Positions 10,023-22,297 of a stretch of 64,000 nt of DNA are shown piece by piece. The stretch comes from Hydractinia symbiolongicarpus (lineage: Eukaryota > Cnidaria > Hydrozoa > Anthoathecata > Hydractiniidae), in the NCBI RefSeq assembly GCF_029227915.1, contig NC_079883.1, positions 22,258,001 through 22,322,000 on the forward strand. Reading direction: 5' to 3'. The notes under the pieces are model-generated. The model worked only from the letters and a program-made list of their open reading frames with translations. It did no database searches and was not told the DNA's origin. Made by a program: the position numbers and the translations under genes. Within the stretch, counting starts at the first letter, position 1; the number at the start of each line of letters is the position of its first letter.

Positions 10023-11181
10023 AATATATTAAAAAACTGAGCTTATTGCGAAAAAGGTGATGGTTAGGTGTGTCGTAGACGGTTTACGTCGTGCTGCAGT
10101 GAGAGAGTTCTAACTTTTGATAGCGCTTTCGTTTTTTCTTAAGAATATTAAGATTATTTAGACATGTCTGGTAAATCGTATAGCTACTAGTTTTTAGCCT
10201 GTTAGATAATCTAACGGAACGTCTGGCTAACTTTCCGCCGGCCTGAATAGGGTTCATAAGGTCCATATTTTCAAGAAATGATAAAGAGAACTTATATACA
10301 TAAAAACACGATGTGAATAATGCAACTGTTTGGATGGCAAAAAAAAGGGTTAGTGCCGCTTTAAAATTCTGCAGAAGCGCATCTCACCACCGCATACAAA
10401 CATAGTCTCTCTTCTATTCGCTGTATATATGTGTGGTTAATATTAACAAATACAGAAAATCCTCAAATTCCTTGCGCCATACTCTACAGATAGATAAACA
10501 GTGAAATAAAATAGATGCGGATAAAGTTTAAGGTTCCCTAAGTTGTCCGATCATACCATGACCCTTAAGAACACTTTAAATCAGAGTTTTATGACAACAT
10601 TAAGACGTCATTTGGACAAACCAGTTTCAATTTTAGTTTAATATTACATGAAATATGAACGTTCTTATTTGGGGTAGTGCATGTTAGCTTGGCGATGTTC
10701 GTAACCACAGTTGAGAAAATAAAAAATAGAACGTAGATACGTATAGAGACAAGTCATAAAACCTGTAAATAATGTTAACAACTTTGTTTCCAGGGCGAAT
10801 TGCCTGTCACCACCGATACGCTGCTGGATATATAAAAAGAATCCAACCTCGCCTGCAGGCCAATCGGTCCTAGGATGTAATGTCTTATGTTTTCAATACC
10901 TTTTAATTTTGTTTTGAAAGATACTCTCCTGACATCTTCCGACACAAATCCAATCAAAAATGCATCACCAAATACAACGACCCCTCTTTGAAATTAACCA
11001 GTCACTATTATAAATACATCGTCAGCAAATGGCCTCGTGTTATTAGTAAGAAGTCATTATGTCGTTAGTGCAACGTCGACATGTCGTAGCTATGACGTCA
11101 TTCTATTTTGGTGGTGTTTGTTTAACTTCGAAATATTAATAGCATATATTATGTTTATTTTTTATTGTTTTGTAATCCAGC

Positions 11182-11255
11182 ACCCTCGTTCCCAGATTGT
11201 TTCCTTTCTGACTACAGTTATACCAAAAGGCAAAAACCCTGAAAACGAGGGTGGC
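11182..11255. repeat. Short hairpin element, CCTCGTTCCCAG family
   Basis: CACCCTCGTT at the left pairs with AACGAGGGTG at the right around a roughly 55-base middle. A similar hairpin arrangement is seen at 14964-15035 (CACCCTCGTC with GGAGGGTGGC). Confidence 0.65.
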
Positions 11256-13130
11256 AATCCAGCTTTAATAAATAAAAAATATAAATATGAATATAAAAAA
11301 GCAAAACAGGGTACTGGGGACAAAGTTGTGTTTAAATATAATCAGTTATAATGCTGTCAAAAGAACATAATGGCGCGAGTCAGACAGTGAAGTGTTTTTG
11401 TTGATTTTATAACGTTCCACAAACATTTGTCTACATAAAAAATTCAATATTTCTTAAAATCAAGACGAAAAAATTATTTTGCTGTGCAAAACTTCACAGA
11501 AAAAAAGAGAGAATTTTCTAAATTTACGATTAGTATTTCTCTGTTTCAAAAACAAAAACAAAACAAAAATGAAAGAACATAGTTTTAAAACGTGGATGCA
11601 ATTAGTGTCAAATATATATGCACATTTTTCAAGCAGGCAAAACCTCAATTTCTCACAAAAACTCAATTTAAATAAAAAATCTTCAATAAACTAAGTTAAA
11701 AGTGTACTTTTAAAACTAGACCCTCACCAGGCTATAATTAAAACGTGTTTAAAAAAAATAATATCTACATACGACTACTGGGTATGAAGTGGTTGTATTT
11801 GTGAGTGAAAGTTCTAGATTCCATGCAGTAAAAAAAAACATTAATGAGCTAGCTTTATTTAAAAATAGCGTTATAATGGAAGAAACAAAGTTTATGGATG
11901 TCTTATGTTAGTATTAAAAGAGGGTTCAACTTCCACAGTGATGTCACATTAGAATCTCAACGAAAGCTTAATCACCACTAAGTCAAAACCTTTTACGTTG
12001 GTGAATAACTAAATAGTAATTTTAAAACTTCAGGAATGGTACCACTTTTTAAATTGTTACCAAATAAAGCGGAAAATTCCGAATATAATATTGATTACGA
12101 GGTCTTTTTATTTATTTATCTATTTACTTTGCTCTAACTAAACGTGAATAACTCAATCCTTTTTTCTCAGGAATTTCTTGTCGTCCAAAACTAGACAAAA
12201 AAAGACGACCTGGGAATGAGTTTGGTATTTTTTCACATAAACAAAAGTTTTTCTTTTTTTCTTATTATTATTGCTATTATTGTTATTTCACCGTTAAAGA
12301 ATTTATATTTTTTTTTTGCCAAAAATAAATACAAAACTAAACCTGATATAATGTAGAGACATGTATATCTAGAAATGTGTGATTGCATATACTTAGGGTC
12401 AGCAAGGAGGTTTAAGAAACCTCATTGGGTTTAGCTTTAGTAGTTAAAAAAAGGCAGAAGCAGGAAGATGTTAGCTTCATTAGCCGTAGCTACGTATTTT
12501 ATCCCTTCATTTTATACTAAAAGTAACGAAATGAAATCCAAATACGTTTAAAAAGTTTTTCATCAATCTTTTTGTTTGTTAACCTATCGCACTTGAAAAC
12601 TCCAACTTTGTTGATGAAATAGAATTGGAATTTATGCATTGGACTTAGACACTGGGCAACTCCTTCTCCCCTCTACCCAAACGTTTCTCGAAGTAAAGGG
12701 CGCACAAAATAACGCCAACCATGGAATAGAGCAAAAGAAAAATTGGATATCACGCCCTCAAATATGATCTTAAATTATTTGATTTAAGGCACTTTTTCAT
12801 GCCAAAAATTATGCAGAAATAAACAAAAATATTTCGATATTTGCAAATAACTACAAACGTTTCAAATCTTAACAAAAAAAATAGGGGACAGGGGCCTAAG
12901 TGCCCTGGCATCGACGGCACCACAACCAACAATGAAATTTATAATTGCATTATTTTTGGATGATTTTATAAAATTTTTCGTCCTCGACCCTAACTGTGGC
13001 AGCCCCTAGTGTAGACACTACACTTTGCATTTTTGAAACGATTTTTGCTTTTTGAGTCCTGTGACACTGGGTTGACGTTTGGTTAACTTTTCCCTACCTG
13101 GTGCAAGTAACTTATGCGATAAAATTTACA

Positions 13131-13165
13131 AAATAAATAAATAAATAAATAAATAATAAATAAGA
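13131..13165. repeat. (AAAT)n microsatellite
   Basis: Tandem AAAT units with one irregular copy, within a gene-free AT-rich spacer. Confidence 0.85.
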
Positions 13166-14963
13166 AAGTACCTTTAAAATTGATGCAACGTGTATTTCGT
13201 GTATCTTGTACACGTGCAGAATTGCTAGTTATATAGCCACGAGAAACAGTAGAGCGCGTGATGTATTGTTTTCCTACGTAAGCATTTTAATGAGGAAAGA
13301 ATGACCATCCCATGTTTATTTGTTCTTTTCTTTATAGTTGTCATCAATTCTAAGAAAATTCAATTGTTTTAGAAATATTCTAAGGTGTTAGCAGACTTGA
13401 TATTGCTGATAGCGCATAAACTTCGAACTTAGTCTACTCATAAAATGAGGACTAAAAAAAAAATAGATTTTTATTTTCTCGAAATGATAATTGCTAGATG
13501 TGTTTATTTTTTTATTTGGCAGCCTCAAATGTTCCTATATGTGTTCTTCCAAGAACGAGAAGGATATATAGTCAGATCTATGGATGATGACAGGGCCTGT
13601 AGCGTTTCTATACGATATGAAAAAAACGCAGTTGGATGATGAATGATATTTTTAGGAATAAAAGAATTAAATGATGTTGTAGTTAAATCATTTTGAGTAC
13701 GTTCTAAACTTTTTGCAGCATCTCGGCTTTAAAGTTCTTATGAAAATAAAAAATTGTATGGTGTGTATTTAATATTTTGAAAGTTCTGATTGACAATTTA
13801 AACCCTAAAACTCATGACACTTTTCTGACATTTTCTAAATTTTTCTGACATTTTGACAATATTTCGAAAATTACTTTTTCTGATATTTCTTGAAGATGTT
13901 ACACGTCTTTTCGAAATTTGTATGAAACCTGACTGTTACTTAATATTTTCATTTCTCAGCCTAAATGTTTCTTATAAATGTTTCTTAAAAACAGTCTCTT
14001 AAATTTCCCACGGGGAACGTTTTTGTGGTGTTCATTTTGTAGTTAAAGAAAAAGATGATAGCTTATTGAAAAAATGGATGTAGATGAGGGAGACTGCGAT
14101 CAAAATATCCTTCACATCACCAGCCACGCAATATCTGCTGAACCTTACAACGTATAACTTTTTGTATTTTTGATTAATGCTAAACTTCCTTTCACAAAAC
14201 TGTTTACTTTTTGCCTAACTTAACCTCCAATTGTTTCTTAAATGATTCTTAATATTTAGGAAATCTTAGCCTCGTATTTCTTGTAAAAAAAGAAGTTTAG
14301 TTAAAAACCAACCTCACTTTTCTAATAAAATTTTGACAAAGAGCGTACATAAAAATCATAAAAAAGATCCTTTCGTAGACCATCCAAAACAATAATAGCA
14401 TTTCTAATTTTGTACATTTAACATTGTTTTCCTCTCTATAAAAAACCTGCATACAGTTTCGCGCGCATTTATTAGTATCAAAAAGCAAGATGGATATTTC
14501 AAAACGAGTTGATAGCAAGTAATAAAATTCTCGCACGCTTAAAACAGAAGCAACGTTAAAGAATAAATTATGTAGTTACTTAAAAGTTAGATATTTAGGA
14601 ATAAAGTTAAAAAGAATTTTGATCATTGAGAATAAATCTTGATTATCCAAGTGTTAAAATTGTGTATCCAGGTGCATAATCGAACCTTGGTTACATAATT
14701 TTAATCCTTGGAATTGAGGCGTGTTAGGGTGTGGGAACAAGCAATGACTTCCATGAATGCTTATGAAATGTGTTTTCTTAACAATGGTTGTTTGACAACA
14801 TTGATTTCCAAAGACAAACCAACGGCTGCTTAACAACGCTAATTTCCTGATACGTCGTCATCATCATCATCATTACAAGATAAGTATGGACAACATTTTA
14901 ACAATCAGCCTTTCTCTTTCTTCAAAGTGAAACTTTAAAATTTAGCTATGCGCTTTGCTCAGC

Positions 14964-15035
14964 TGCACCCTCGTCTTCAGGTTTTTTTGCCTTTTCGATT
15001 ATAAGAAAAAGGTAAAAACTGGGGAGGAGGGTGGC
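14964..15035. repeat. Short hairpin element, CCTCGT family variant
   Basis: CACCCTCGTCTTCAGG at the left pairs imperfectly with CTGGGGAGGAGGGTGG at the right, and the middle GCCTTTT and AAAAGG portions also pair. It resembles the element at 11182-11255. Confidence 0.55.
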
Positions 15036-18000
15036 TTAGCTTTTGCCTGGGCTGACTGTAATTTATAAGTTAATCGTTTTTAGAAAGATTTGAGCTTCAT
15101 GTTGCTAATAAAAAACAAAACTGCTATATATCTAACGATTCTTTATTCTCTCAACAAACATGGTTACTTTTATAGATAGACATTTACCTAACTCTCTTGC
15201 CTTTAATACATTAAAACTGTGTTGAGAGAGGGACTCTATCCGCAACCTTTTTAAGCATTCATTTTAATGTCTGTGTTCTGTCAAAGTGTATGTCGAAGTT
15301 TAGGTAAGGGGTCAGATTATGAAGTATGTAATTTCAACGTGTAAATCCGCATGATTAACCACATAAGATGGCGGCGAAACCGCATAATAGGGAAGAGAAA
15401 CTACGGGAATAAGAGGGTGGAAAAGGGGATTAGGAGATAAGAGGAAGAGGAAGAAACACCCAGGTTTAAGTACTGTAAGAGATTAATTAACACGTGGTCT
15501 GTTTTACTTTAAAACAATAGTGATATCATTTTGTTACTTTCTATAATGTGAAATTTCAAATTGCTTTCTTGGACTTGCGAACACATTACTATACACCTGC
15601 CGAGTTAACCCTTTATTATAGAAACAATGACATACGATTTTGTCTTCTTGAAAAGAGAGTAAAAGCGACACCCAGTACAAAGACCACTAAATTTATTTTT
15701 TTCATTTTTTTTTTTTTTTTGCAAATTAATTCAAACTTTCTCAGTACATAGAGACACGAAAAAGAACAAGGGTTAAGCTCACGGCAATAAACCCTTGGAA
15801 CGAAGATTAAACAAAGCCTCAGAACGAAGTCGCTTGTTTTCTTCCACACTTCTTTGATGTGTTTCTCACTTGATAACAGCTCTAAGTATAGGTTCTGAAA
15901 ACAAGAATGGAGCAATACTAGGAACGAAGTTGCTTTTCTTCTCCCACGCTTCTTTGTTTCGCTTGTTTTTTGAAAAAGCGAAAGAGGTATGTGAAAAATT
16001 ATCTTAAGGTGATCACGAGAATTTGTGATGGTTGACGTGGGAGGGTGGTGTGATTCAAATCCTGAGAAAACACATGTTCACAAGACAAGCATAAACAAAG
16101 TAAACGCCAAGATCCAGTTCCAAGTTTTTTTTTATTGTTGTATTCATGCAGAGAATATTTGTCTAAATTTGTAAATGTTTAAAAAATGTTTCAATTACAG
16201 TCACAACTCCATATTCAAACCCATTGGCCAATAAAATTAAAACAATTAGTCATTCTTACCCAATTAAATTCCTGTCAATAAAAAAAGGATATTTCTTTGA
16301 ATATCCAAAACTACTGGGATTCTAAATTGCCCCTTCTAAAACAATCTTTAAATTCCCATGGACGCGCATAGAATCAACCTCGTTTTCCAGAGAATTTTGA
16401 CCTTTATGATGAACTTGATGATTACCGTCCCATGATAACAACTCTAGGTAAAAAACCTGGTAACAAGTTCGGCATAAAAAGATTAAAATTTACATCCAAA
16501 TGTAACAGATGTTAGCATGCGCTTCAGACGGATGGAAATAAGTATTCTATATGAGACTTGCTAAATCTAAGGAGATTCTAAATGTAGGAATTAGAACATG
16601 GTGCAAGGTCCGAGGGTCCAGGATTTAATACTGATGCAGAAACGTGCTCAAAACAGTGTCCGATGATAAATTAGACACAAATCTCAAAAAGTCCCTTCTA
16701 CTTAGAACCTGCAACCGCGCTCAAAGACCCTGGGGCGAAGATACCTGCATCGTTGTAAACAACCAAGACATGTTAGTCCAAGTCACCCTACTTCGAATAA
16801 AATCAAGCTGGTATATTTAATTTTAAAACTACGATGATTCATGAGAGCTGAAACTATTAACTTTTTTCAATGTTTGTCTCATGACTATGCTACAGGAACA
16901 CATATACGCAGTACGCTAATAAACACTCCTGTAAATAGGACTGGTTTTTTAGCGAACATAATTCTTACTGAAGGACAAAAAAGTATGGACACAAGATCCG
17001 TCTTTCTCTTAATTTTGACATTTACATCGTAATCATTCAAGCTTTCTATTCCCAATATTCCTCCCTCTTCGAACAAGCTGTCTCAATTTTTTTTTGAGAG
17101 GTTTACCTTAGAGAGCCCTGGGGACGAGAACGGAGCCTGTATAATAACGTTAAAAAAATTGTTTTTTGTAACACGAAATAACATAACATAAAGTGTGAAG
17201 ATAAAATCATGTTTAAATAACACGCTTAGCACTCCTTAACAACTCGGGCTGAAGTTAAAATTTTAATTTATCCAATCAGAAGATGGGGAGTGAGGTTATG
17301 ATCCAAAAGTTTATACGTATTTTGTATTTCTATTCACGCTGTCATACGAATCTACAATCTATATTACTGTGTTCTTATTTATAAAAATATTATATCTTAT
17401 TTTTACGTGCACAATATATAAAGCATGCATTTTTATAAAAAGATATGTCAGCTATACAACGATATAGCTAAAAAAGAGTTTTAAAAAATCTTTCCACACA
17501 ATTCGAAGTTTTTCTCAAAATTCTCAATACAAATAAGTCTCGAATCATGTTTTTTTTAACTTGAAGATCCTCCGTAATTCCGTTTAAAAGAAAAAATATA
17601 TATATAATACATTTTAATATATAACAAAAAGGTATTTAAAGGTATATTTACACTTACTCTATTTTTTTACACTAATTAACAAAGAAACTCAAAAAAGGCG
17701 TACATAAATAAGATATAAATTATTAGGGGTTTAATTAAACAAATCTACCATGGGCGTTTTTTTCTCAGGGGAAGATAAAAATTATAGATTGCCGGAAAAC
17801 TGATTCAAATTCAAAAAAAAGTTTTTTTTAGTATTTGTATGTTTAAAAAAAAGGGAGAAACATTTGTACACATAAATTAAAATACAAGTTTTCGATGCCT
17901 TTACCTTATCTAGAAATTATTTTCCATCTTTACGTAGCTGCTTTAATAAGAACAGGTGTAACACATTGTTTTTGAAAGTCGTAGGTGTCTATCAATATAA

Positions 18001-18654
18001 ATTTAGGATTGTCTAGAAATGTAATGTTACACTGTTAAAATAAACGGCGGTTAAAAACTTATTTTTAAAATCACTACTTTAATTCTAGTACCAATTTTAA
18101 TTTTTTACATTCCTAAAGAAACATTTCACCTTCATAACTATATTTTTCTCCATTTTCATTCAGTTTAGCGACGCAGCGCAACAGAATATAACGAAAATAA
18201 AAAAATTCTCTAGACCCTAAAAAAAATTATAAGCAATAGAAAAAATAGAAAATAAAATAATAAAACAACTATAAAAATTAAAAAAATATATATATACCTT
18301 CAAAAATATATATATATTTTGAAAATATTTATAACAAAACTACGCGCTAGAAATCCCTTAATTTTTATTCATTTTAGGAAATTTCATCACTGGCCGCTTT
18401 AAACGTAGAAGCTTATCAAAATTTTCGATTAGACCGGAAATAGGTAAAATAGGTGTTTTTAGGAGCCTTGGACATACAATCATTAGTTAACAATCAACCA
18501 ACTCCAGCTTCGATTATAGTTTATCTTTTATAATCAGTTTATATTATTTGGGAGATAAAAAATACCCTTGGGGAGATAAAAAATACCCTAGGATCCCACA
18601 GCAGTACACAAGGATACATCCTGCATCGCTGTTTTATTGAAGAGATAACCACCT

Positions 18655-19087
18655 TAGGTGCCGTTTATATGGTGGCGGGCTGGCTTGACAAATCAAGCTG
18701 GCTCACTTGCCGGGCTGGCTTTTAACTTGTGTTTATATGCAAAAGAAAGACTACCTCGGTTAGGCGGGCTGGCTTTGAACAATGAAAACATTAAATAATA
18801 CAGAACAAAAAAAATTAGTGTCAAAACAAAAGAATATAATTACGTGATTATAATAAACCATCTCGCCTAGGACCAGCCCGTGTTGTTACTGCTTATATGG
18901 GGATTTATCCAGCCCACTTGCCATGAACTCGGGTAAAATAGGGGAGAGGGGAGCAAGCAGGCCAGCCAGCCATAAAGTCTTTTAGAGAAATTTTAAATTT
19001 CTTTAAAAATAGCGTTTAGGCGAGATCACGGCAAACGGGCTGGCCCTGCAACCAGGCTGTTTCGGCTTCCATATAAATAGCCTCATA
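18655..19087. mobile_element. MITE-like element with GC-rich GGGCTGGC repeats
   Basis: The left end GCCGTTTATATGGTGGCG and the right end, read in reverse, GCTATTTATATGGAAGCC form an imperfect inverted repeat. Inside are repeated GGGCTGGC units and their complements (GCCAGCC, CCAGCCC), unlike the surrounding AT-rich DNA. It lies 36 bases from the stop of receptor paralog 3. No coding capacity and no clear target duplication seen. Confidence 0.55.
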
Positions 19088-19122
19088 CTGTGGATTTCAA
19101 CTACAAAAGATATCCAGAAATC

Positions 19123-20394
19123 TTACTGTTGTGATTCGATCGGTATAATCTTATTGTACACTTCCTCCTCATTGTCATCATAAACATCGGCGTACGACAC
19201 CACAGGTTTTACATAGCGAACCTCGTCCATTATAACGTTTTCATCTACGACGCCATTCGACACTGTCACCGTGTATTCGTCATTTTTGACCTGTTTATGC
19301 CGAAAATGTCGATAGATGTACACCATAGACAACAGAACCACAATAAATGCTATTGGCGCGACACTCACAACTAAAATTATCGACTTTTTACGCTCAATTG
19401 AATCTTTCTGTTCACCTATTTTGATTGGTTCACATATTGCCGTAACCGGCGCACTACAATAACAGTCCTGACAACTTTTGATGGCAAGGTGAACCGGTCT
19501 TCGAATTGAGTTAGTCAACTTTATAGTTTCATTCGACATGGTACCATTATATAAAACCGCATCAGTTCTTATCATTTCAGACACTTCGACATAATAAGTT
19601 ATATTTTTGTGAGCGCCTTTTATCAGAGAAACAAACAGATTATAATCTTCCGTGCTACATCTCGTAATATTTGGTCTTATGGCTTCGGTTATCAACTCTG
19701 TGGGACCATGTGACTTAATATCAAAACATCTTAAATCTCTTTCACAAGAATCAACTTTTGTTTCCACACAGACAGTATACTGTTTGCACGGGTTTAATTT
19801 TAACTGACACTCCCAATCAGTTTTTCCTCTTTGTAACGGCGCTCCATTCAAACAATGTGTGACAGTTAAAAAAGATGTTGTATTTTGACCAATCTCCTTG
19901 TATAAAATTCTGGACTTCAATTTTAATTGGTTAACGACAAATTTTTTTAAATTATAACGATAAGACAACTTTCGAGTTTCTTGATTAAAGTGAATTTCTG
20001 GTCTGACCGATTTTATATCGCACGAACAATTACTTGGTAGAAATGTCGGCTTGGTGGTAAAATTATAAGAACTATTTCCTCCTTTCAATCGTATTATATA
20101 TACATTGCCAAAAACCGGGACAGGACAATGTAACTTTCTATCAACAAAACGGCAACGCGTGTGTCTATATACTTTGAAATGTTTCATACTTAAACAAGTA
20201 TGTCCTTTGCATAACTGCAAGGAATAGTTGAGAATTGAAAATGGAAATGTAACGTTCGATTTGATGGCATAATTAACGATTTTGCCTTCAGATGACAGCG
20301 AACATTCAGGTTGGCGTATCTCTCCGTACTGTGCTGAAGTGCTTTGAACAAAGAAAATATCAACTAATATGGTCAACAGTGTTAAAATAAGCAT
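19123..20394 (-). CDS. Receptor paralog 3: type I membrane protein with tyrosine-rich tail, 423 aa
   Basis: A single coding exon starts at the ATG at 20394. A splice acceptor (TTATCTTTTAG) lies 34 bases upstream. It encodes a signal peptide (1-21), an N-terminal domain (about 30-115, CRFVDRKLHCPVPVFG then YIIRLK), an FnIII-like domain (about 122-217, NCSCDIKSVRPEIHF to LNPCKQYTVCVETK), a second one (about 225-325) ending CQDCYCSAPVTAIC, a span (about 338-361) and a 60-residue tail. Tail tyrosines are Y374, Y394, Y401, Y405 and Y413. VSYADV (399-404) fits the ITIM consensus, and YADV-x8-YNKI also has ITAM spacing. EVYNKI matches the [IV]-Y-[EDN]-x-I motif of paralogs 4-6. Closest to paralog 2, with which it shares a 107-bp near-identical tract. 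A role as a phosphotyrosine-signalling receptor is inferred from the tail. Confidence 0.85.
   Translation of the reverse strand: MLILTLLTILVDIFFVQSTSAQYGEIRQPECSLSSEGKIVNYAIKSNVTFPFSILNYSLQLCKGHTCLSMKHFKVYRHTRCRFVDRKLHCPVPVFGNVYIIRLKGGNSSYNFTTKPTFLPSNCSCDIKSVRPEIHFNQETRKLSYRYNLKKFVVNQLKLKSRILYKEIGQNTTSFLTVTHCLNGAPLQRGKTDWECQLKLNPCKQYTVCVETKVDSCERDLRCFDIKSHGPTELITEAIRPNITRCSTEDYNLFVSLIKGAHKNITYYVEVSEMIRTDAVLYNGTMSNETIKLTNSIRRPVHLAIKSCQDCYCSAPVTAICEPIKIGEQKDSIERKKSIILVVSVAPIAFIVVLLSMVYIYRHFRHKQVKNDEYTVTVSNGVVDENVIMDEVRYVKPVVSYADVYDDNEEEVYNKIIPIESQQ
19751..19857 (-). other. Gene-conversion-like tract shared with 9361-9467
   Basis: Partner of the tract in paralog 2. The two mismatches are at TTTCCAC versus TTTCTAC and TACTGT versus TACAGT. 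Similarity falls sharply at both borders. Confidence 0.85.
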
Positions 20395-20427
20395 TGTTTC
20401 TGTTTTCTTTCACGTGAAAAATTTTCA

Positions 20428-20439
20428 TCTAAAAGATAA
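20428..20439 (-). promoter_or_regulatory. 3' splice acceptor upstream of receptor paralog 3
   Basis: TTATCTTTTAG on the minus strand, ending 34 bases before the ATG. The exon so defined would begin with an out-of-frame ATG, which could dampen translation of the main frame. Confidence 0.55.
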
Positions 20440-22297
20440 ATAATATGAAAGGAATAATGTTGAGCAATGTTCGCAAGACATCACTAGCTTTTTCGACACC
20501 AAAATAAATACTAAATACAGGTAGAATAGAATATACCCACGTGGCTCTACACCACAACGTGGGCGTTTGAAACTGAAAACACTCGAACACGCAAAACCAA
20601 TTAAACAGTATCTACAACGAAAACAAATTGATGTGATGATGTATTACACTCTAATATTCTGTAATAATATGAATAATGTGTTGGAGAAATTAGTGAAAGA
20701 AAATATCAATGTAGCTAAAGAATAATAAAACACGTGCAGGAAGCGTGGGACCTATAACAGACATATAGGTAACTCCCTTCCTATGATATATCGACCAATC
20801 ATGATGCAATGAAATGCAATTAACTCAATTAGAAGGAGATATAAAACAGAAAGAAATTGCAACCTTTGCTTCCTTCTTTTATAATATCACCTCAAAAATT
20901 ATCCATAAAAAAACCATCAACACTCATATAAGTTCACTAAAATTAACTACATAAGTTTTGTGGATGACGTTTAAATAACAGTTTGTATATTCACTTATAA
21001 AGAATAAAAATAAATGTTAAGTAATAGACATAAAAAGTCGATCTTTGATGTGTCTGGCTTTAAACTATCCATTAAAAACAAAGAATAAACTCTATAATAG
21101 TCCAGCGGAATAATATAATGGCTATTTTCATTCACAAAACATAGCTTGAAAGGAAACCATTGGAAATGAAAGCATAATGAAAGAAACTGAAATAATTATT
21201 AAAACACACTGAAAGAGTAAACCAAATGTTTACATAAACAACGGAAAGTGTAAACATACTCAACAGCTGATCATATTTCATCAACTTTTTTATTGTGTTT
21301 TAATACAAGATTCCAATAAATCAATAAATATATGACAAAATGTCTGACAAAGGATGCTATTTATAATAACCATTCGTTAAAATCATAAATCTCCAACATT
21401 TTTAAAATTTCTCTATCTGCTGAATCAATAATTTTTTTATTAGCATACAATAATTACCCTATTAACCACCTCTTAGGGGAGTTGGATAAAATAGGGGGCT
21501 GTTAATTTTTTTTCTACTACGCAAAAACGAGTAGGCGATAAAACATAGATATATATCATACGCAGGAATCGATAATTGAAATGTGTTTGTAGAATATCCT
21601 TCTTCTTTGATAAGATGGCTTCCAAACAGATTGGTCCAACTGCTACATCTATTGTGGATGAAAACTTTAGATGATAAGTTTAATTAAAGAAGACAGTATT
21701 AAAAAAAGGATAGATCTATTGAAAAAAAGGGTTAAAAATTTTCTAGTTCAGCAATCATAGTAAACTGATTAGCGTGGCAAAACTAAAAATACATAAAAAT
21801 ATACACAATAAAAATAATATGTAACAAAATATCGCAAAAGCATAATGTAAAAAGCAAAATAAAATTATAGTATTCAAACGTCACATATATACAGCCAATC
21901 TGTATCAATAACCTACTAACTATGTAAAATTGCTAACAATACGTTGACTGAGGTACTGCTTGCATTGTATTTACTTTAAATTCAAGTTCAAACTTGAAAG
22001 TTGAACAAGAACACACTGCTTTTGTTTTGATACTGACTTTTAAGAGCTAATGAAGTAATATTTTCATGCGAGACTTATATAAACATACATCATGCTGAAG
22101 CTGAAGAAGACTTTTAGTTGTATTGCAAATCGGGCTTTTTTGGCAAACTTCGTATTCTTAAACCTCAACTATATACATCTATATTGGATGTATTACTTTC
22201 AAATTTTAAAATAGAATTAGTAGATAAACCTGCATCCTTAAACGTCAAATACTGTATCAGATATTTTTAATGAACAACAGAAAACTAATTACAACTT
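20440..22297. other. Intergenic, no gene seen
   Basis: AT-rich spacer between paralogs 3 and 4, both on the minus strand. It should hold the paralog 3 promoter, but I see no specific motif I can defend. No element ends recognised. Confidence 0.4.

Larger units (their letters stand above)
10030..19100. other. Long gene-poor AT-rich spacer
   Basis: About 9 kb with no coding sequence I can support. It contains dispersed CCTCGTYCCCAG-type repeats (11184, 14966, 16378 and, in reverse, 17118), an (AAAT)n tract near 13131-13165, a poly-T near 15706-15720, (AT)n stretches near 17600 and 18285-18315, and a MITE-like element at its right end (18655-19087). Short frames show no domains. Confidence 0.5.
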
